Both the position numbers and the translations under genes were made by a program. The notes beneath the pieces are model-generated. The model had not been told where the DNA came from and ran no database searches. It saw only the letters and a program-made list of their open reading frames with translations. Positions 27,405 through 36,052 of a stretch of 64,000 nucleotides of DNA are shown here, in pieces; within the stretch, counting starts at the first letter, position 1, and each line of letters opens with the position of its first letter. Source of the stretch: an uncultured Sutterella sp. (GTDB lineage Bacteria > Pseudomonadota > Gammaproteobacteria > Burkholderiales > Burkholderiaceae_F); NCBI GenBank assembly GCA_905197905.1, contig CAJKAP010000013.1, positions 1 through 64,000 on the forward strand, read 5' to 3'.

Positions 27405-28550
27405 TTATTCCTTATTATTTTTTATAAATTCCAATATTCTTAACCCACATTTTCCATCGAAGTACTTATCGAAGTATTTTTCACGATGGGAGATTTTCTG
27501 ATCATTAAGAGCTTGAGAGAAATTTAAAGATTCTACAAATTGAATAACATCTTCCGCTTTCGTGGCATACGTTGATTGTTCCAAAACAGATTGCCCAAAA
27601 CTGTTGTACTGTTCTTTATTCGATTCCATATAGCACATAGGGGCATCAAAAGCACTAGCTTCCATCGTCAAGGCCGAACGTTCTCCAATATACGCATCAC
27701 AGTTAGTGATGAGTTCTGGATAATCTCCATTCCATAACATCATATGCTTTGATTTTTGTATTTTTCTTTGGAAATCCAGGGCAGCGGTGAAATCTACATC
27801 AAATTTACTCATAAAAGCACCGAAGAACATGTGATGTGGCATGAAAACGGTAAATATGTCTTCTCGTTCTAGCAAGTAATCTAGAACAATAGTGTTCTCT
27901 TTCCATGGGAAAGTGGAAATAAGTGCTTCTCCAGTATCGCTAGTGGAATATAAACACGGAAAATGTGGATGCCATACAAGAACCTTTTTTCTCCCTGCTC
28001 TTTTCTTGACGAGATATGGAAGGCCATGTTCTTTAGCCTTGCACAACGCATCAAACTTAGGGTGACCTAAACAGACTGCGTTCGACAAATGCCCAATGGT
28101 ACGGTAGTCTTCACAGATTTCGTCAGAGTAACTGAAAATTTTCCACATATTGGAAAAGAAGTCACGCTTGAAGTGATCATAATTTGCATTTTCTGTGTTG
28201 GTAAACTCTAATCCATAAGAAATATAGATAAGTTTCATGCCGTATTCTTTCAAGCTTCCCGAATGATGCTTTTCAAATCTATGCCAATTATCGTACGGCG
28301 TTTGCATAACTAGATAATCTGGCTTGTCTGTTGCGAAATCAATATCGTCAATATGTGTATAAGGAATTCCTTTCTCTACTAAAAAATTTTCAGCCCCTAT
28401 GAACTGCCCAGAAAGCCCTTTCCCTTGACGTTTTACAGGACAAAAAATCATTCTATTTTCGACTTCTGGGTCTTTATCTGCAGCTTCCCAGAAAGAAGCC
28501 CAACTTGGCCAAAAGGCTCCGGAATGGAAAAGAAAATATATTTTTGTCAT
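27405..28550 (-). CDS. CDP-glycerol glycerophosphotransferase-like protein
   Basis: A 381-residue GT-B-like protein. The C-terminal half (VLVWHPHFP, VFMPHHMFF, LWNGDYPELITNCDAYIGERSALTMEASAFDAP) follows the TagB/TagF-type CDP-glycerol glycerophosphotransferase pattern, which makes polyol-phosphate linkages. The histidine pairs (HPH, PHH) match the expected catalytic sites. In Gram-negative capsule clusters such proteins add phosphoglycerol or similar groups. I take the ATG at 28550; a TTG at 28565 also opens the frame. No clear ribosome site is visible, so translation may be weak. The donor nucleotide is uncertain. Confidence 0.72.
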   Translation of the reverse strand: MTKIYFLFHSGAFWPSWASFWEAADKDPEVENRMIFCPVKRQGKGLSGQFIGAENFLVEKGIPYTHIDDIDFATDKPDYLVMQTPYDNWHRFEKHHSGSLKEYGMKLIYISYGLEFTNTENANYDHFKRDFFSNMWKIFSYSDEICEDYRTIGHLSNAVCLGHPKFDALCKAKEHGLPYLVKKRAGRKKVLVWHPHFPCLYSTSDTGEALISTFPWKENTIVLDYLLEREDIFTVFMPHHMFFGAFMSKFDVDFTAALDFQRKIQKSKHMMLWNGDYPELITNCDAYIGERSALTMEASAFDAPMCYMESNKEQYNSFGQSVLEQSTYATKAEDVIQFVESLNFSQALNDQKISHREKYFDKYFDGKCGLRILEFIKNNKE

Positions 28551-28651
28551 ATTGGAGTGATGCAATTATAGGTTCTATAAAAATGAGGAAACCAGAGATG
28601 GTGGCAAGTTCCAATCCCTGAGTTAACTAGTTTGCGTGTGAAAGCGTTTCC

Positions 28652-29236
28652 TTAGCAGGATGGTTGCTGACCATTAGCCAAGTAAAGAATCTTCATCACA
28701 AGGTGATTCAAAATCATGTGAATATCTTCGCTCACCTGCATGTCATCAACGTTAGCGTTCACAGAGTACTTTGCCATCTGCTTCAACTTGCCACCGTGAT
28801 AGCCCGTGATACCAATCGTCGTAGCGCCAACTGAGTTGGCATAGTCAATCGCCAAAACAATGTTCTTGGAGTTTCCAGAACCACTAATAGCGAGCACCAA
28901 GTCGTTGGGGGTTAAGAAGTTCTTCAACTGTTCAACAAAAGCAATTTCATAACCAACGTCATTAGCGTAAGCCGTTACCGTGGAGAGGCTATCGTTCAAG
29001 CAGATAATCTTGAAACGCTTTTCTTGACCATAAGAGACACCCTTATTGAAGTCGCAAACCATATGGCTAGCTGCGGAGGCGGAGCCACCATTACCCATCA
29101 CGAAGATGTTGCGACCGTTTTCACGGGCGTCAATGAAAAGATCAATCAACTTAGAAATTTCGGCACGGTCCAAATTGTCGATCGTGTTCTTAAGAAGATC
29201 TAAATACTTGTTAATTTGTTGGGAGTAATCGCTCAT
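28652..29236 (-). CDS. gmhA: Sedoheptulose 7-phosphate isomerase
   Basis: A 194-residue SIS-domain enzyme turning sedoheptulose 7-phosphate into D-glycero-D-manno-heptose 7-phosphate, the first step of ADP- or GDP-heptose synthesis. Motifs: NIFVMGNGGSASAASH, AISGSGNSKNI and the late SEDIHMILNH. Its start overlaps the hddA stop by 4 bases, so the genes are translationally coupled. With hddA and the hddC-gmhB fusion it completes the GDP branch. Confidence 0.92.
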   Translation of the reverse strand: MSDYSQQINKYLDLLKNTIDNLDRAEISKLIDLFIDARENGRNIFVMGNGGSASAASHMVCDFNKGVSYGQEKRFKIICLNDSLSTVTAYANDVGYEIAFVEQLKNFLTPNDLVLAISGSGNSKNIVLAIDYANSVGATTIGITGYHGGKLKQMAKYSVNANVDDMQVSEDIHMILNHLVMKILYLANGQQPSC

Positions 29237-30234
29237 CGGAAAATACCTTTTAAAGAATGCTTATTGAAATGGATAATGCTTGTGCCACGAGTGTCGAAAG
29301 TGAAAGGCATTTCTTTCAGGTCCGACAAAGCATTGCGCACACGCTGATGGTTTTGTTCTTGCACATAAAAGAGCAAAAATCCACCGCCGCCCGCTCCCAA
29401 AAGCTTTCCTCCGACGGCACCTGCCTTCATTGCCCTTTCATACCACTCATCAATTTGAGGATTAGTAATTTTACTCGCCATCTCTCGTTTGAGTAACCAA
29501 CCTTGATGAAGAATTTCACCCATTGCGTCAATATTATTTTTAAGCAAACTTTCTCTCAACGAATGAGCAAGTTTCACCATTTGATGCAGGTTTTCTAGCT
29601 TCTTAGCATCGTGCTCGGTGTTTTTCTTCTGTTCAGAAAGAACAGCCGAAGCAGAGCGAGTTACCCCTGTATAAAACATAAGGAGATTATTTTCCAATCG
29701 ATGGTAGCCATCCGTTGTCAAATAAAGTTTCTCAACCGTCACCTCACCATTCGGTGAAAACTGGATGAAATTTAAGCCCCCACAAGCACAGGCATATTGG
29801 TCTTGTTTTCCAATGGGTTCTTTTAAAATCTCAATTTCCACTTTACAGGCTTCTGCTGCAATCTCTTCCTTAGTCTTGTAGAGCTCTTTGTAAGCATTGC
29901 ACAAGTGGATAAGACCTGTTGTAAACGCTGACGAAGAAGAGAGTCCGTTTCCACTAGGAATATCAGCGCTCGAACTAAAGTCAACCCCTTCAATCCCATA
30001 AAGGCGAAAAACTTCGCGGATAATGGGATGTTTAATTTCGTTGACTGTCGCTGCATGCTCTACATTCGAGTACTTCAAGAAATACCCAGAATTGAAGAAC
30101 GGGTGCATTGAGAGATAGATGTACTTGTTAATAGCTGTCGAAAGAACAGCGCCACCAAATCTCTCATAGTAAGACGGTAGGTCAGTTCCGCCCCCAGCAA
30201 AACTGACTCTGAGAGGTGTTCTGGTAATAATCAT
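29233..30234 (-). CDS. hddA: D-glycero-alpha-D-manno-heptose 7-phosphate kinase
   Basis: A 333-residue GHMP-superfamily kinase. It has the N-terminal RVSFAGGGTDLPSY, the ATP-binding PSGNGLSSSSAF (about 92-103) and the C-terminal GGKLLGAGGGGFLLF. HddA phosphorylates heptose 7-phosphate at C1 in the alpha form, committing it to GDP-heptose for capsule or S-layer-type glycans rather than the ADP-heptose core. It overlaps the upstream fusion gene by 4 bases (ATGA) and gmhA by 4 bases. Confidence 0.92.
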   Translation of the reverse strand: MIITRTPLRVSFAGGGTDLPSYYERFGGAVLSTAINKYIYLSMHPFFNSGYFLKYSNVEHAATVNEIKHPIIREVFRLYGIEGVDFSSSADIPSGNGLSSSSAFTTGLIHLCNAYKELYKTKEEIAAEACKVEIEILKEPIGKQDQYACACGGLNFIQFSPNGEVTVEKLYLTTDGYHRLENNLLMFYTGVTRSASAVLSEQKKNTEHDAKKLENLHQMVKLAHSLRESLLKNNIDAMGEILHQGWLLKREMASKITNPQIDEWYERAMKAGAVGGKLLGAGGGGFLLFYVQEQNHQRVRNALSDLKEMPFTFDTRGTSIIHFNKHSLKGIFR

Positions 30235-31472
30235 TTCAAAATACTGTTGACTGCATCAAGTAAAGAAAAATCGTCAGAAAGCTTCAAGGTCTTACACCCG
30301 GCCTTCTCTCCTGCTTCAACATCGCTCTGGCTATCTCCAATCATCCAAGACTCTGCCAAAGCGATATTGAGATCCTTTGCTGCCTGTATAAGCATTCCTG
30401 GTTCGGGCTTGCGGCACGTACAGGCCACCTTCAACTCAGCCACTTCTCCAAGAAATCCTTTTTCTGGATGGTGCGGGCAGAAGTAGATACGGTCTAAATA
30501 AGCTCGTTCTTCGCCCAACAACGTTTCCATTTTCTTATGAATCAAATCCAACTCGTCAAACGTCATGAAACCCTTGGCGAGCATAGGTTGATTCGTCACG
30601 ACAACCGCTAAATAGTGGCTCTCATTAATCTTGCGAATCGCTTCTGCAACCCCAGGCAAAAGATGGAACCCTTCGGCAGTTGGGTTTGTATCCATGTTTT
30701 CGTTAATGGTGCCGTCTCTATCTAAGAAGATCGCCTTACGCGGATATTTCTTGTTAAGGCTCGCCACTAGACCTGATTCAAAATCCTTTTCAATGACTTT
30801 GAGGCGATCTGGGGTTCCCATGTCGCGAATAAACTCTGGTGTATCGTATGCACGAAGGCGCTTCCCTAGTGCAAGCACTGCTGGGAAAATATCCTTACCA
30901 AAGTCAAGCGGTGTATTTTCAGGAATCACCTTAAAAATTTCTTGACCAAAGATATAAACCGCGGCATTGTTGAGATTGCGATAAAGCAAGCCTTCAGGAT
31001 GCGGCTTAGGCAATAAACCTGTGATTTCTCGATCTGGGCTCACTTCCACCAAATCGCTGTCATAGGGATGGTTACCTGGGTGAACCAATAAGGTCCCTAC
31101 CGTGTTCGTATCCATCGCATCAAAAGCGATAAAGGAGGAAATATCAAAGTCCATCACCACGTCGCCATAGAAGACGAGGAAGCGATCTTGGAGCTGACCT
31201 TCGAGTAACTTAACGCTACCTGCCGTCCCCAGAGGATACGGTTCCACTACATGATGAATTTTCACCCCGAAACGAGAACCATCACCAAAATAATCTTTAA
31301 TGACGTGGCTCAAGTGCCCCGACAAAATGAAGATTTCGGTAATGCCGTAGCGACGCGCAAGTTCCACCTGATGCTCAAGCAAAGGCTTCCCTGCAATGGG
31401 GCACATCGGCTTAGGGATATCTTTCAACCCCAGACGAGTCCCCTTGCCACCTGCGATGATTACAAGTTGCAT
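30231..31472 (-). CDS. HddC-GmhB fusion: heptose 1-phosphate guanylyltransferase plus heptose bisphosphatase
   Basis: A 413-residue bifunctional enzyme. Residues 1 to about 230 are a nucleotidyltransferase (VIIAGGKGTRLG, IPKPMCPIAGKPLLEHQ, PLGTAGSV), as in HddC, which makes GDP-heptose. Residues about 235-413 are a HAD phosphatase (AIFLDRDGTINEN, VVVTNQPM, the zinc site CPHHP and CTCRKP, WMIGDSQSDVEAG), as in GmhB, which removes the C7 phosphate. In well-known pathways these are two separate proteins; here they are joined. The gene overlaps its neighbours by 4 and 13 bases. Functions follow from family and cluster context. Confidence 0.88.
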   Translation of the reverse strand: MQLVIIAGGKGTRLGLKDIPKPMCPIAGKPLLEHQVELARRYGITEIFILSGHLSHVIKDYFGDGSRFGVKIHHVVEPYPLGTAGSVKLLEGQLQDRFLVFYGDVVMDFDISSFIAFDAMDTNTVGTLLVHPGNHPYDSDLVEVSPDREITGLLPKPHPEGLLYRNLNNAAVYIFGQEIFKVIPENTPLDFGKDIFPAVLALGKRLRAYDTPEFIRDMGTPDRLKVIEKDFESGLVASLNKKYPRKAIFLDRDGTINENMDTNPTAEGFHLLPGVAEAIRKINESHYLAVVVTNQPMLAKGFMTFDELDLIHKKMETLLGEERAYLDRIYFCPHHPEKGFLGEVAELKVACTCRKPEPGMLIQAAKDLNIALAESWMIGDSQSDVEAGEKAGCKTLKLSDDFSLLDAVNSILK

Positions 31473-32422
31473 AAATCCACCTCGAGGATGTAATCAATAG
31501 CCTTCTGAACGGCTTCGTCAGAAGACAAAGAGGCTTTCCAACCCAAGTTGTGGATCTTGTCGAGGTTGTAGCGGAAAAGTGGCACATCGCCCACCCAGCC
31601 ACGGTCACCACCGGTATAACGGATGGTTGCATTGAGCTTCATCGACTTGATCACCATTTCAGCAATACGCGTCACCGTCGTGTTGCCTTCTACGCCCAAA
31701 TTGAAATAGTTAATCTGGTCATGGGAATTTTCTACAACAAAGAGAATAGCTTCAACAAGGTCTTTTACATATAAATAAGGTTTGGCCTGCTTGCCGTTAC
31801 CCAAAACTTCCAATTCGTTGGGGTTCTTCTTCAACTTCTTCACGAAATCGTGCAACACGCCGTGCGTTGTACGTTCCCCACAAACGTTCGGGAAGCGCGT
31901 AATAAACGCCTGAATACCGTAATTTTCGCAGTAGCTCGCGATAATCCCTTCACTACCCAACTTACAAGCACCGTAATGAGAGGTCGGCAACAAGGGACCA
32001 TAGGTTTCCGTCACTTCGAGACCGTGGGCATTCCCATAAATAGCCGAGGTCGAGGCGAACATCAACTGCTTCACATCATGAGTACGCATCTGCTCCAACA
32101 CGGCATAGGTCGTCAAGAACGTCATGTTCAAGTCAACGGAAGGATCCGCATGGGAACGAGCAATATCAGAATTCGCAGCCAAGTGGAAGACGCAATCAAA
32201 CTTCTGTTCATCAAAAATCTTCGTCATCAACTCTTTGTCCAACACATCTCCCTTGATGAACTTAAAGTTGGGATTGGCAAAATTGTGTTCGATGTTGCTT
32301 TCTTTACCCAAAGAAAGGTTGTCGATTACCCAGACCTTGTTGTTGTCGGCCAAGAGCTTATCGACGAGGTGAGAGCCGATAAAACCAGCGCCACCCGTAA
32401 TAAAAATATTCTTCATTTTCAT
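31460..32422 (-). CDS. NAD-dependent sugar epimerase/dehydratase (SDR)
   Basis: A 320-residue extended short-chain dehydrogenase. The NAD-binding ITGGAGFIGSHLVD is at the N-terminus, the active site is STSAIYG with YGACK, and the substrate part includes KPYLYVKDLVEA. It probably alters a nucleotide sugar, perhaps GDP-heptose given its neighbours, or acts as a UDP-sugar 4-epimerase. GGAGT lies 5 bases before the ATG. It overlaps the fusion gene by 13 bases. Confidence 0.85.
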   Translation of the reverse strand: MKMKNIFITGGAGFIGSHLVDKLLADNNKVWVIDNLSLGKESNIEHNFANPNFKFIKGDVLDKELMTKIFDEQKFDCVFHLAANSDIARSHADPSVDLNMTFLTTYAVLEQMRTHDVKQLMFASTSAIYGNAHGLEVTETYGPLLPTSHYGACKLGSEGIIASYCENYGIQAFITRFPNVCGERTTHGVLHDFVKKLKKNPNELEVLGNGKQAKPYLYVKDLVEAILFVVENSHDQINYFNLGVEGNTTVTRIAEMVIKSMKLNATIRYTGGDRGWVGDVPLFRYNLDKIHNLGWKASLSSDEAVQKAIDYILEVDLCNL

Positions 32423-32431
32423 AGTAACTCC

Positions 32432-33322
32432 TTATTTTCCAAAATAAATATTCTTAAATACTGATAAGTAAGAGCGTAAAGCGGTTGCCTTATCTAATTT
32501 TCCAATTGTTTTGAAGAACTCCGTATTAACTTTTTCACGATGTTCCTCGCATACAAATGTTTTCGCATCCAAATAGTATTTTCTGACCAATTTATGGTTT
32601 AAAAATCTTGTTTGGTTGTGTTCCTTCATAAAATCGATGATCGCGTTCAGAATCGTTAGATTATCTAAACCCTCATCTCGACATTCTTTTTCAATGTGTC
32701 TCATCAAAGAGTTGTTTGAGTAGTTGTGGAAGTAAATCTTCTCTTCCAATACACAAACCTTCTTAGAGACCGAAAGATAAGTCCAATGCAAGTAGTTATC
32801 CTCAAAAATCACATTCTCCGGAAATACCATATTGAACTTATCAATCAATGACTTTTTAAATAGCTTCCCCCAAGCCACCACGGGTGCCTTCATCACAAAA
32901 CTCAGGTCTACCTCGTAAGTGCCAGGTTGAATCTTGGAGAAATAAGCATGCTCTTCTGGTGTAAAGTTCCCTACAAGCTCTGGTAGGGAGAAAACACAAT
33001 CTACAGAGTCGTCCATCTTCTCGAGAAGTTTTTCGAGATAGAGGTCACTCACGCGGTCGTCTCCGTCCACGAAAGTAATAAATTCCCCTTCTGCAGCCTT
33101 CATCCCGAGGTTTCTCGCATCAGAGAGCTTTCCTACTTCCTGGCGAACTAATTTCACTCTTGAATTATTCTCTAAAGCAACTCGAATACTTTCATCGATT
33201 GCAAAATAAACAAGCACTAACTCGAAATTTTGAAATGTTTGATTTTCAAAACTCTTTAGCAAGTCCTTGGTTTCGCCATTGACTTCTTTACAACAGAGAA
33301 TAACGCTGACTTTATTACTCAT
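32432..33322 (-). CDS. Glycosyltransferase family 2
   Basis: A 296-residue GT2 enzyme with VSVILCCKE, LSDARNLGMKAAEG and the metal-binding TFVDGDDRV. The nucleotide-binding loop is less standard, with VLVYFAIDES where DDGSxD is expected. Its start overlaps the next transferase by 8 bases. It is one of the glycan chain builders; donor unknown. Confidence 0.86.
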   Translation of the reverse strand: MSNKVSVILCCKEVNGETKDLLKSFENQTFQNFELVLVYFAIDESIRVALENNSRVKLVRQEVGKLSDARNLGMKAAEGEFITFVDGDDRVSDLYLEKLLEKMDDSVDCVFSLPELVGNFTPEEHAYFSKIQPGTYEVDLSFVMKAPVVAWGKLFKKSLIDKFNMVFPENVIFEDNYLHWTYLSVSKKVCVLEEKIYFHNYSNNSLMRHIEKECRDEGLDNLTILNAIIDFMKEHNQTRFLNHKLVRKYYLDAKTFVCEEHREKVNTEFFKTIGKLDKATALRSYLSVFKNIYFGK

Positions 33323-34349
33323 AATAATTTGATGTGTCCCTGTTATTCTTTGTCTTCCTTCTAAACCAAATGAAGTAAGGCAAAATTCCTCTTAGAGGAC
33401 CTAAGAATAAAACCACTTTGTAGTCTTTCACCAATACTCGATAACGGAGTTTCAATTTCGAGTAGCGTTCCATCAAAGCATCAAAAGTCGCTTTATCGCC
33501 GTTGTTCCACGCTTGACAGATGTCCAGGTAATAGGCTCGAAGCAAACGATGCTGAATCGAAATTTTTTCTTCATCTGTTCTTCCCTCTAGCTTCGTGTAG
33601 AGGTTAGAGCAAATGATCAAATCTCCCGTTTTATCGTACGAATTCGTGAGCGACGTCTTTCTCAGACGATACTTATAAAACGCCTCTGGAATCAAAACAC
33701 CACTCGTGAGCTTAGGAAGGATCTGGAAAAAGAAATCAAAATCCTCTGCTCTCAGAATGTCTTCTCTAAAGCGGTGTCCTTTAACTACGCCAAAACTAAA
33801 AATTTTGTTGTTCAAAAAGGCTTCTGAGCAAGGTTCCTTCTTCCACTTTGTTCCATAACGGAAGTACTGCCGCACCACATCTTGGTGCGTCATCAGCGTT
33901 GTGCCAGTGAAGTGCGATGGGTACGTTGTTTGAACGTTTTTCTCAACTCGATGCACCGAAAATAGGCCATAGGGAACCTGATACTCATCCATTGCCCCAA
34001 CGACTTGCTCTAAAACCGTTTTCTCGACTCGATCGTCCGAGTCGCAGAACCAAATGTAGTCAAAGTCCACATTGTGCTCATGGATATAATCCAGGGCAAA
34101 ATTACGGGCGCCACCAGGACCAGAATTGGCTTTTTCCAAAACGACAACGCGAGAGTCTTTCTCCGCAAACTCTCGAGCGACTTTTTTACTGCCATCTTTG
34201 GAGCCGTCATCAACCAAGAAGAGGCGAAAATCTCCCATCGTCTGAGCAAGAATGTCAGACACCATCTCATGGAGATACCTCTCTGTGTTGTAGACAGCCA
34301 TCACGATGGCTATTTTATGTTTATCTTGTGACTCTTTCATGGGGGCCAA
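33315..34349 (-). CDS. Glycosyltransferase family 2
   Basis: A 344-residue GT2 enzyme: AIVMAVYNTERYLHEM, LVDDGSKDGS, GPGGARNFAL and WFCDSDDRV. A basic, aromatic C-terminus (GILPYFIWFRRKTK) suggests membrane contact. It lies 44 bases after the MsbA-like pair and overlaps the following transferase by 8 bases, consistent with one long operon running down the minus strand. Confidence 0.9.
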   Translation of the reverse strand: MAPMKESQDKHKIAIVMAVYNTERYLHEMVSDILAQTMGDFRLFLVDDGSKDGSKKVAREFAEKDSRVVVLEKANSGPGGARNFALDYIHEHNVDFDYIWFCDSDDRVEKTVLEQVVGAMDEYQVPYGLFSVHRVEKNVQTTYPSHFTGTTLMTHQDVVRQYFRYGTKWKKEPCSEAFLNNKIFSFGVVKGHRFREDILRAEDFDFFFQILPKLTSGVLIPEAFYKYRLRKTSLTNSYDKTGDLIICSNLYTKLEGRTDEEKISIQHRLLRAYYLDICQAWNNGDKATFDALMERYSKLKLRYRVLVKDYKVVLFLGPLRGILPYFIWFRRKTKNNRDTSNYYE

Positions 34350-34393
34350 TTTATCTTTAAATTGTTCGTTAATTGCGATCGTCAGCAGCCACG

Positions 34394-36052
34394 CTACGAC
34401 TGGGCGATAAAAACATCTTTCGAGGCGGCAATGTCTTTGGATTGCGCCTTATGTGAGATGTATATCAGCGTCTGTTCTTTCAGTAAGCTCTCAATGGCTA
34501 AACTGATGCTCTTATCATTTTCCGCATCAAGCGCACTAGTGGCTTCATCAAAAATCACGATATTCGCTTTCTTTAAGAGCGCTTGTGCAATTCCTACGCG
34601 CTGCTTTTGTCCTCCCGAAAGCGAACGACCGCCCTCGCCCACCTTTTGGTTAAGGCCTTTGGGAAGAGCGGCAACCAGTTCATCTAAGTGAGTGAGCTTC
34701 AAAACTTCTTCAATCTTTTCCTTAGAAGCGCCTTCACCATACGCTAAGTTATCAGATAAGCTGGTGTTAAACAAGAAAACATCCTGAGAAACCATGGCAA
34801 TGTGCTTTCTCAAACTAGAGAGCTTGATATCTCGAATATCAACGCCGTCTAAGAGAATTCGTCCTTCGGTTACTTCCCAGAAACGAGGAATCAAATTCAC
34901 TAATGTCGTCTTCCCGGCTCCAGACTCTCCTCTCAAGGTGTATTTTTCTCCAGGGGCAATATGCAAGTTGAAGTTCTTCAACACGGGTTTATCGGTGCCT
35001 GGATACTGGAAAGTCACGTTTTCAAAAACGATATCTCCCTTCACATCGCTGAGCTCGATCGTACCCGTGTCCTTTTCGCGCTCCGTATCAATGACACCGA
35101 AAATACTCTTTGCCGCGGCTTCCACCATAGCAAACGTGGCATTTAAGCCAGCCAAATGTTGGATTGGGGCTTTAATTAAAAGCATGGCAGAAAGGAACGT
35201 AATAAAGTCCCCAAAAGACAATCTACCCTGCTGGGCTTCCAACAAAGCAACAGCCACCACAAAAGCGATAGCAACCATCACTAAGAGCTGAGAGGTCGGA
35301 GTCCCAATGCTTTGCATTTGAATCGTCTTGAGACTCAAACGACGGATGCGATGGTTAATCTTGTCAAAATTTGCATTTTCAGCATCATAGGCCTGACTAA
35401 TTTTGACCAAGCGCTCTGACTCATAAGCCTCTTGCACTTTCGAGACCATGTTGCCCACTTGTTCTTGGTTTTCCGCGACAATTCGACGAACGCGCTTCGA
35501 GACACGGCGCATCACATAGGCCAAAACGGGACCAACCAGGCAAGTCACCAAAGTGAGTTGCCAGTTGTACCAGAAGAGCACTCCCATCAAGGCAGCCACT
35601 TGCACCACATCTCGCACGAGCACAATCACCGACTGAGCAGCGCCCCCTAAGGCCATAGAGGCTTCATTCACAAACTTCGCAGAAATGGTCCCTGTAGGGT
35701 GCTTTAAATATTCGCTTTCAGGCCAGTGGAGCATGGAATCGAACATTTCCATGCGAATGTCTTTGAGAACTTTCTGGCTGATTTTTGACATCAGGTAAGC
35801 GCTCAAGATGGACGAAACAGCATAAAGCACTGTCACGCCAATCAGGGCTAACGGGGCGCCATAGACCACCCAGTCCTCTTTACCGTAAAAGCCAATGTCG
35901 GTTAACTGACCAAGCAGCGTCGCAGTAAGCGACGAAGTACTCGCCGCTAACACCATGAACACAGTAGCAACCGCGAGCGTCAGTTTATAGTCTAAGAAGT
36001 AGGCATAGAGGCGACGCAAGCCCGGGTCAATGCGGTTTAAGAGCTTTCTCAT
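34394..36052 (-). CDS. MsbA-like ABC exporter, shortened C-terminus
   Basis: A 552-residue half-transporter with six N-terminal helices and an ATPase domain: Walker A GESGAGKTT, signature LSGGQKQRVG, Walker B IVIFDEATSALD and H-loop ISHKAQ. MsbA-type exporters flip lipid A-core or other lipid-linked glycans. The chain stops about 30 residues earlier than the normal MsbA end, shortly after the H-loop, with no sign of the usual ENGRIVERG ending in the other frames. It overlaps the preceding exporter gene by 4 bases (ATGA), so the two may form a heterodimer. Confidence 0.83.
   Translation of the reverse strand: MRKLLNRIDPGLRRLYAYFLDYKLTLAVATVFMVLAASTSSLTATLLGQLTDIGFYGKEDWVVYGAPLALIGVTVLYAVSSILSAYLMSKISQKVLKDIRMEMFDSMLHWPESEYLKHPTGTISAKFVNEASMALGGAAQSVIVLVRDVVQVAALMGVLFWYNWQLTLVTCLVGPVLAYVMRRVSKRVRRIVAENQEQVGNMVSKVQEAYESERLVKISQAYDAENANFDKINHRIRRLSLKTIQMQSIGTPTSQLLVMVAIAFVVAVALLEAQQGRLSFGDFITFLSAMLLIKAPIQHLAGLNATFAMVEAAAKSIFGVIDTEREKDTGTIELSDVKGDIVFENVTFQYPGTDKPVLKNFNLHIAPGEKYTLRGESGAGKTTLVNLIPRFWEVTEGRILLDGVDIRDIKLSSLRKHIAMVSQDVFLFNTSLSDNLAYGEGASKEKIEEVLKLTHLDELVAALPKGLNQKVGEGGRSLSGGQKQRVGIAQALLKKANIVIFDEATSALDAENDKSISLAIESLLKEQTLIYISHKAQSKDIAASKDVFIAQS

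Noticed and set aside
28621..28640. Third copy of the operator palindrome (GAGTTAACT near 28621)
   Set aside because: Only one half-site is present, and it lies between unrelated glycan genes.
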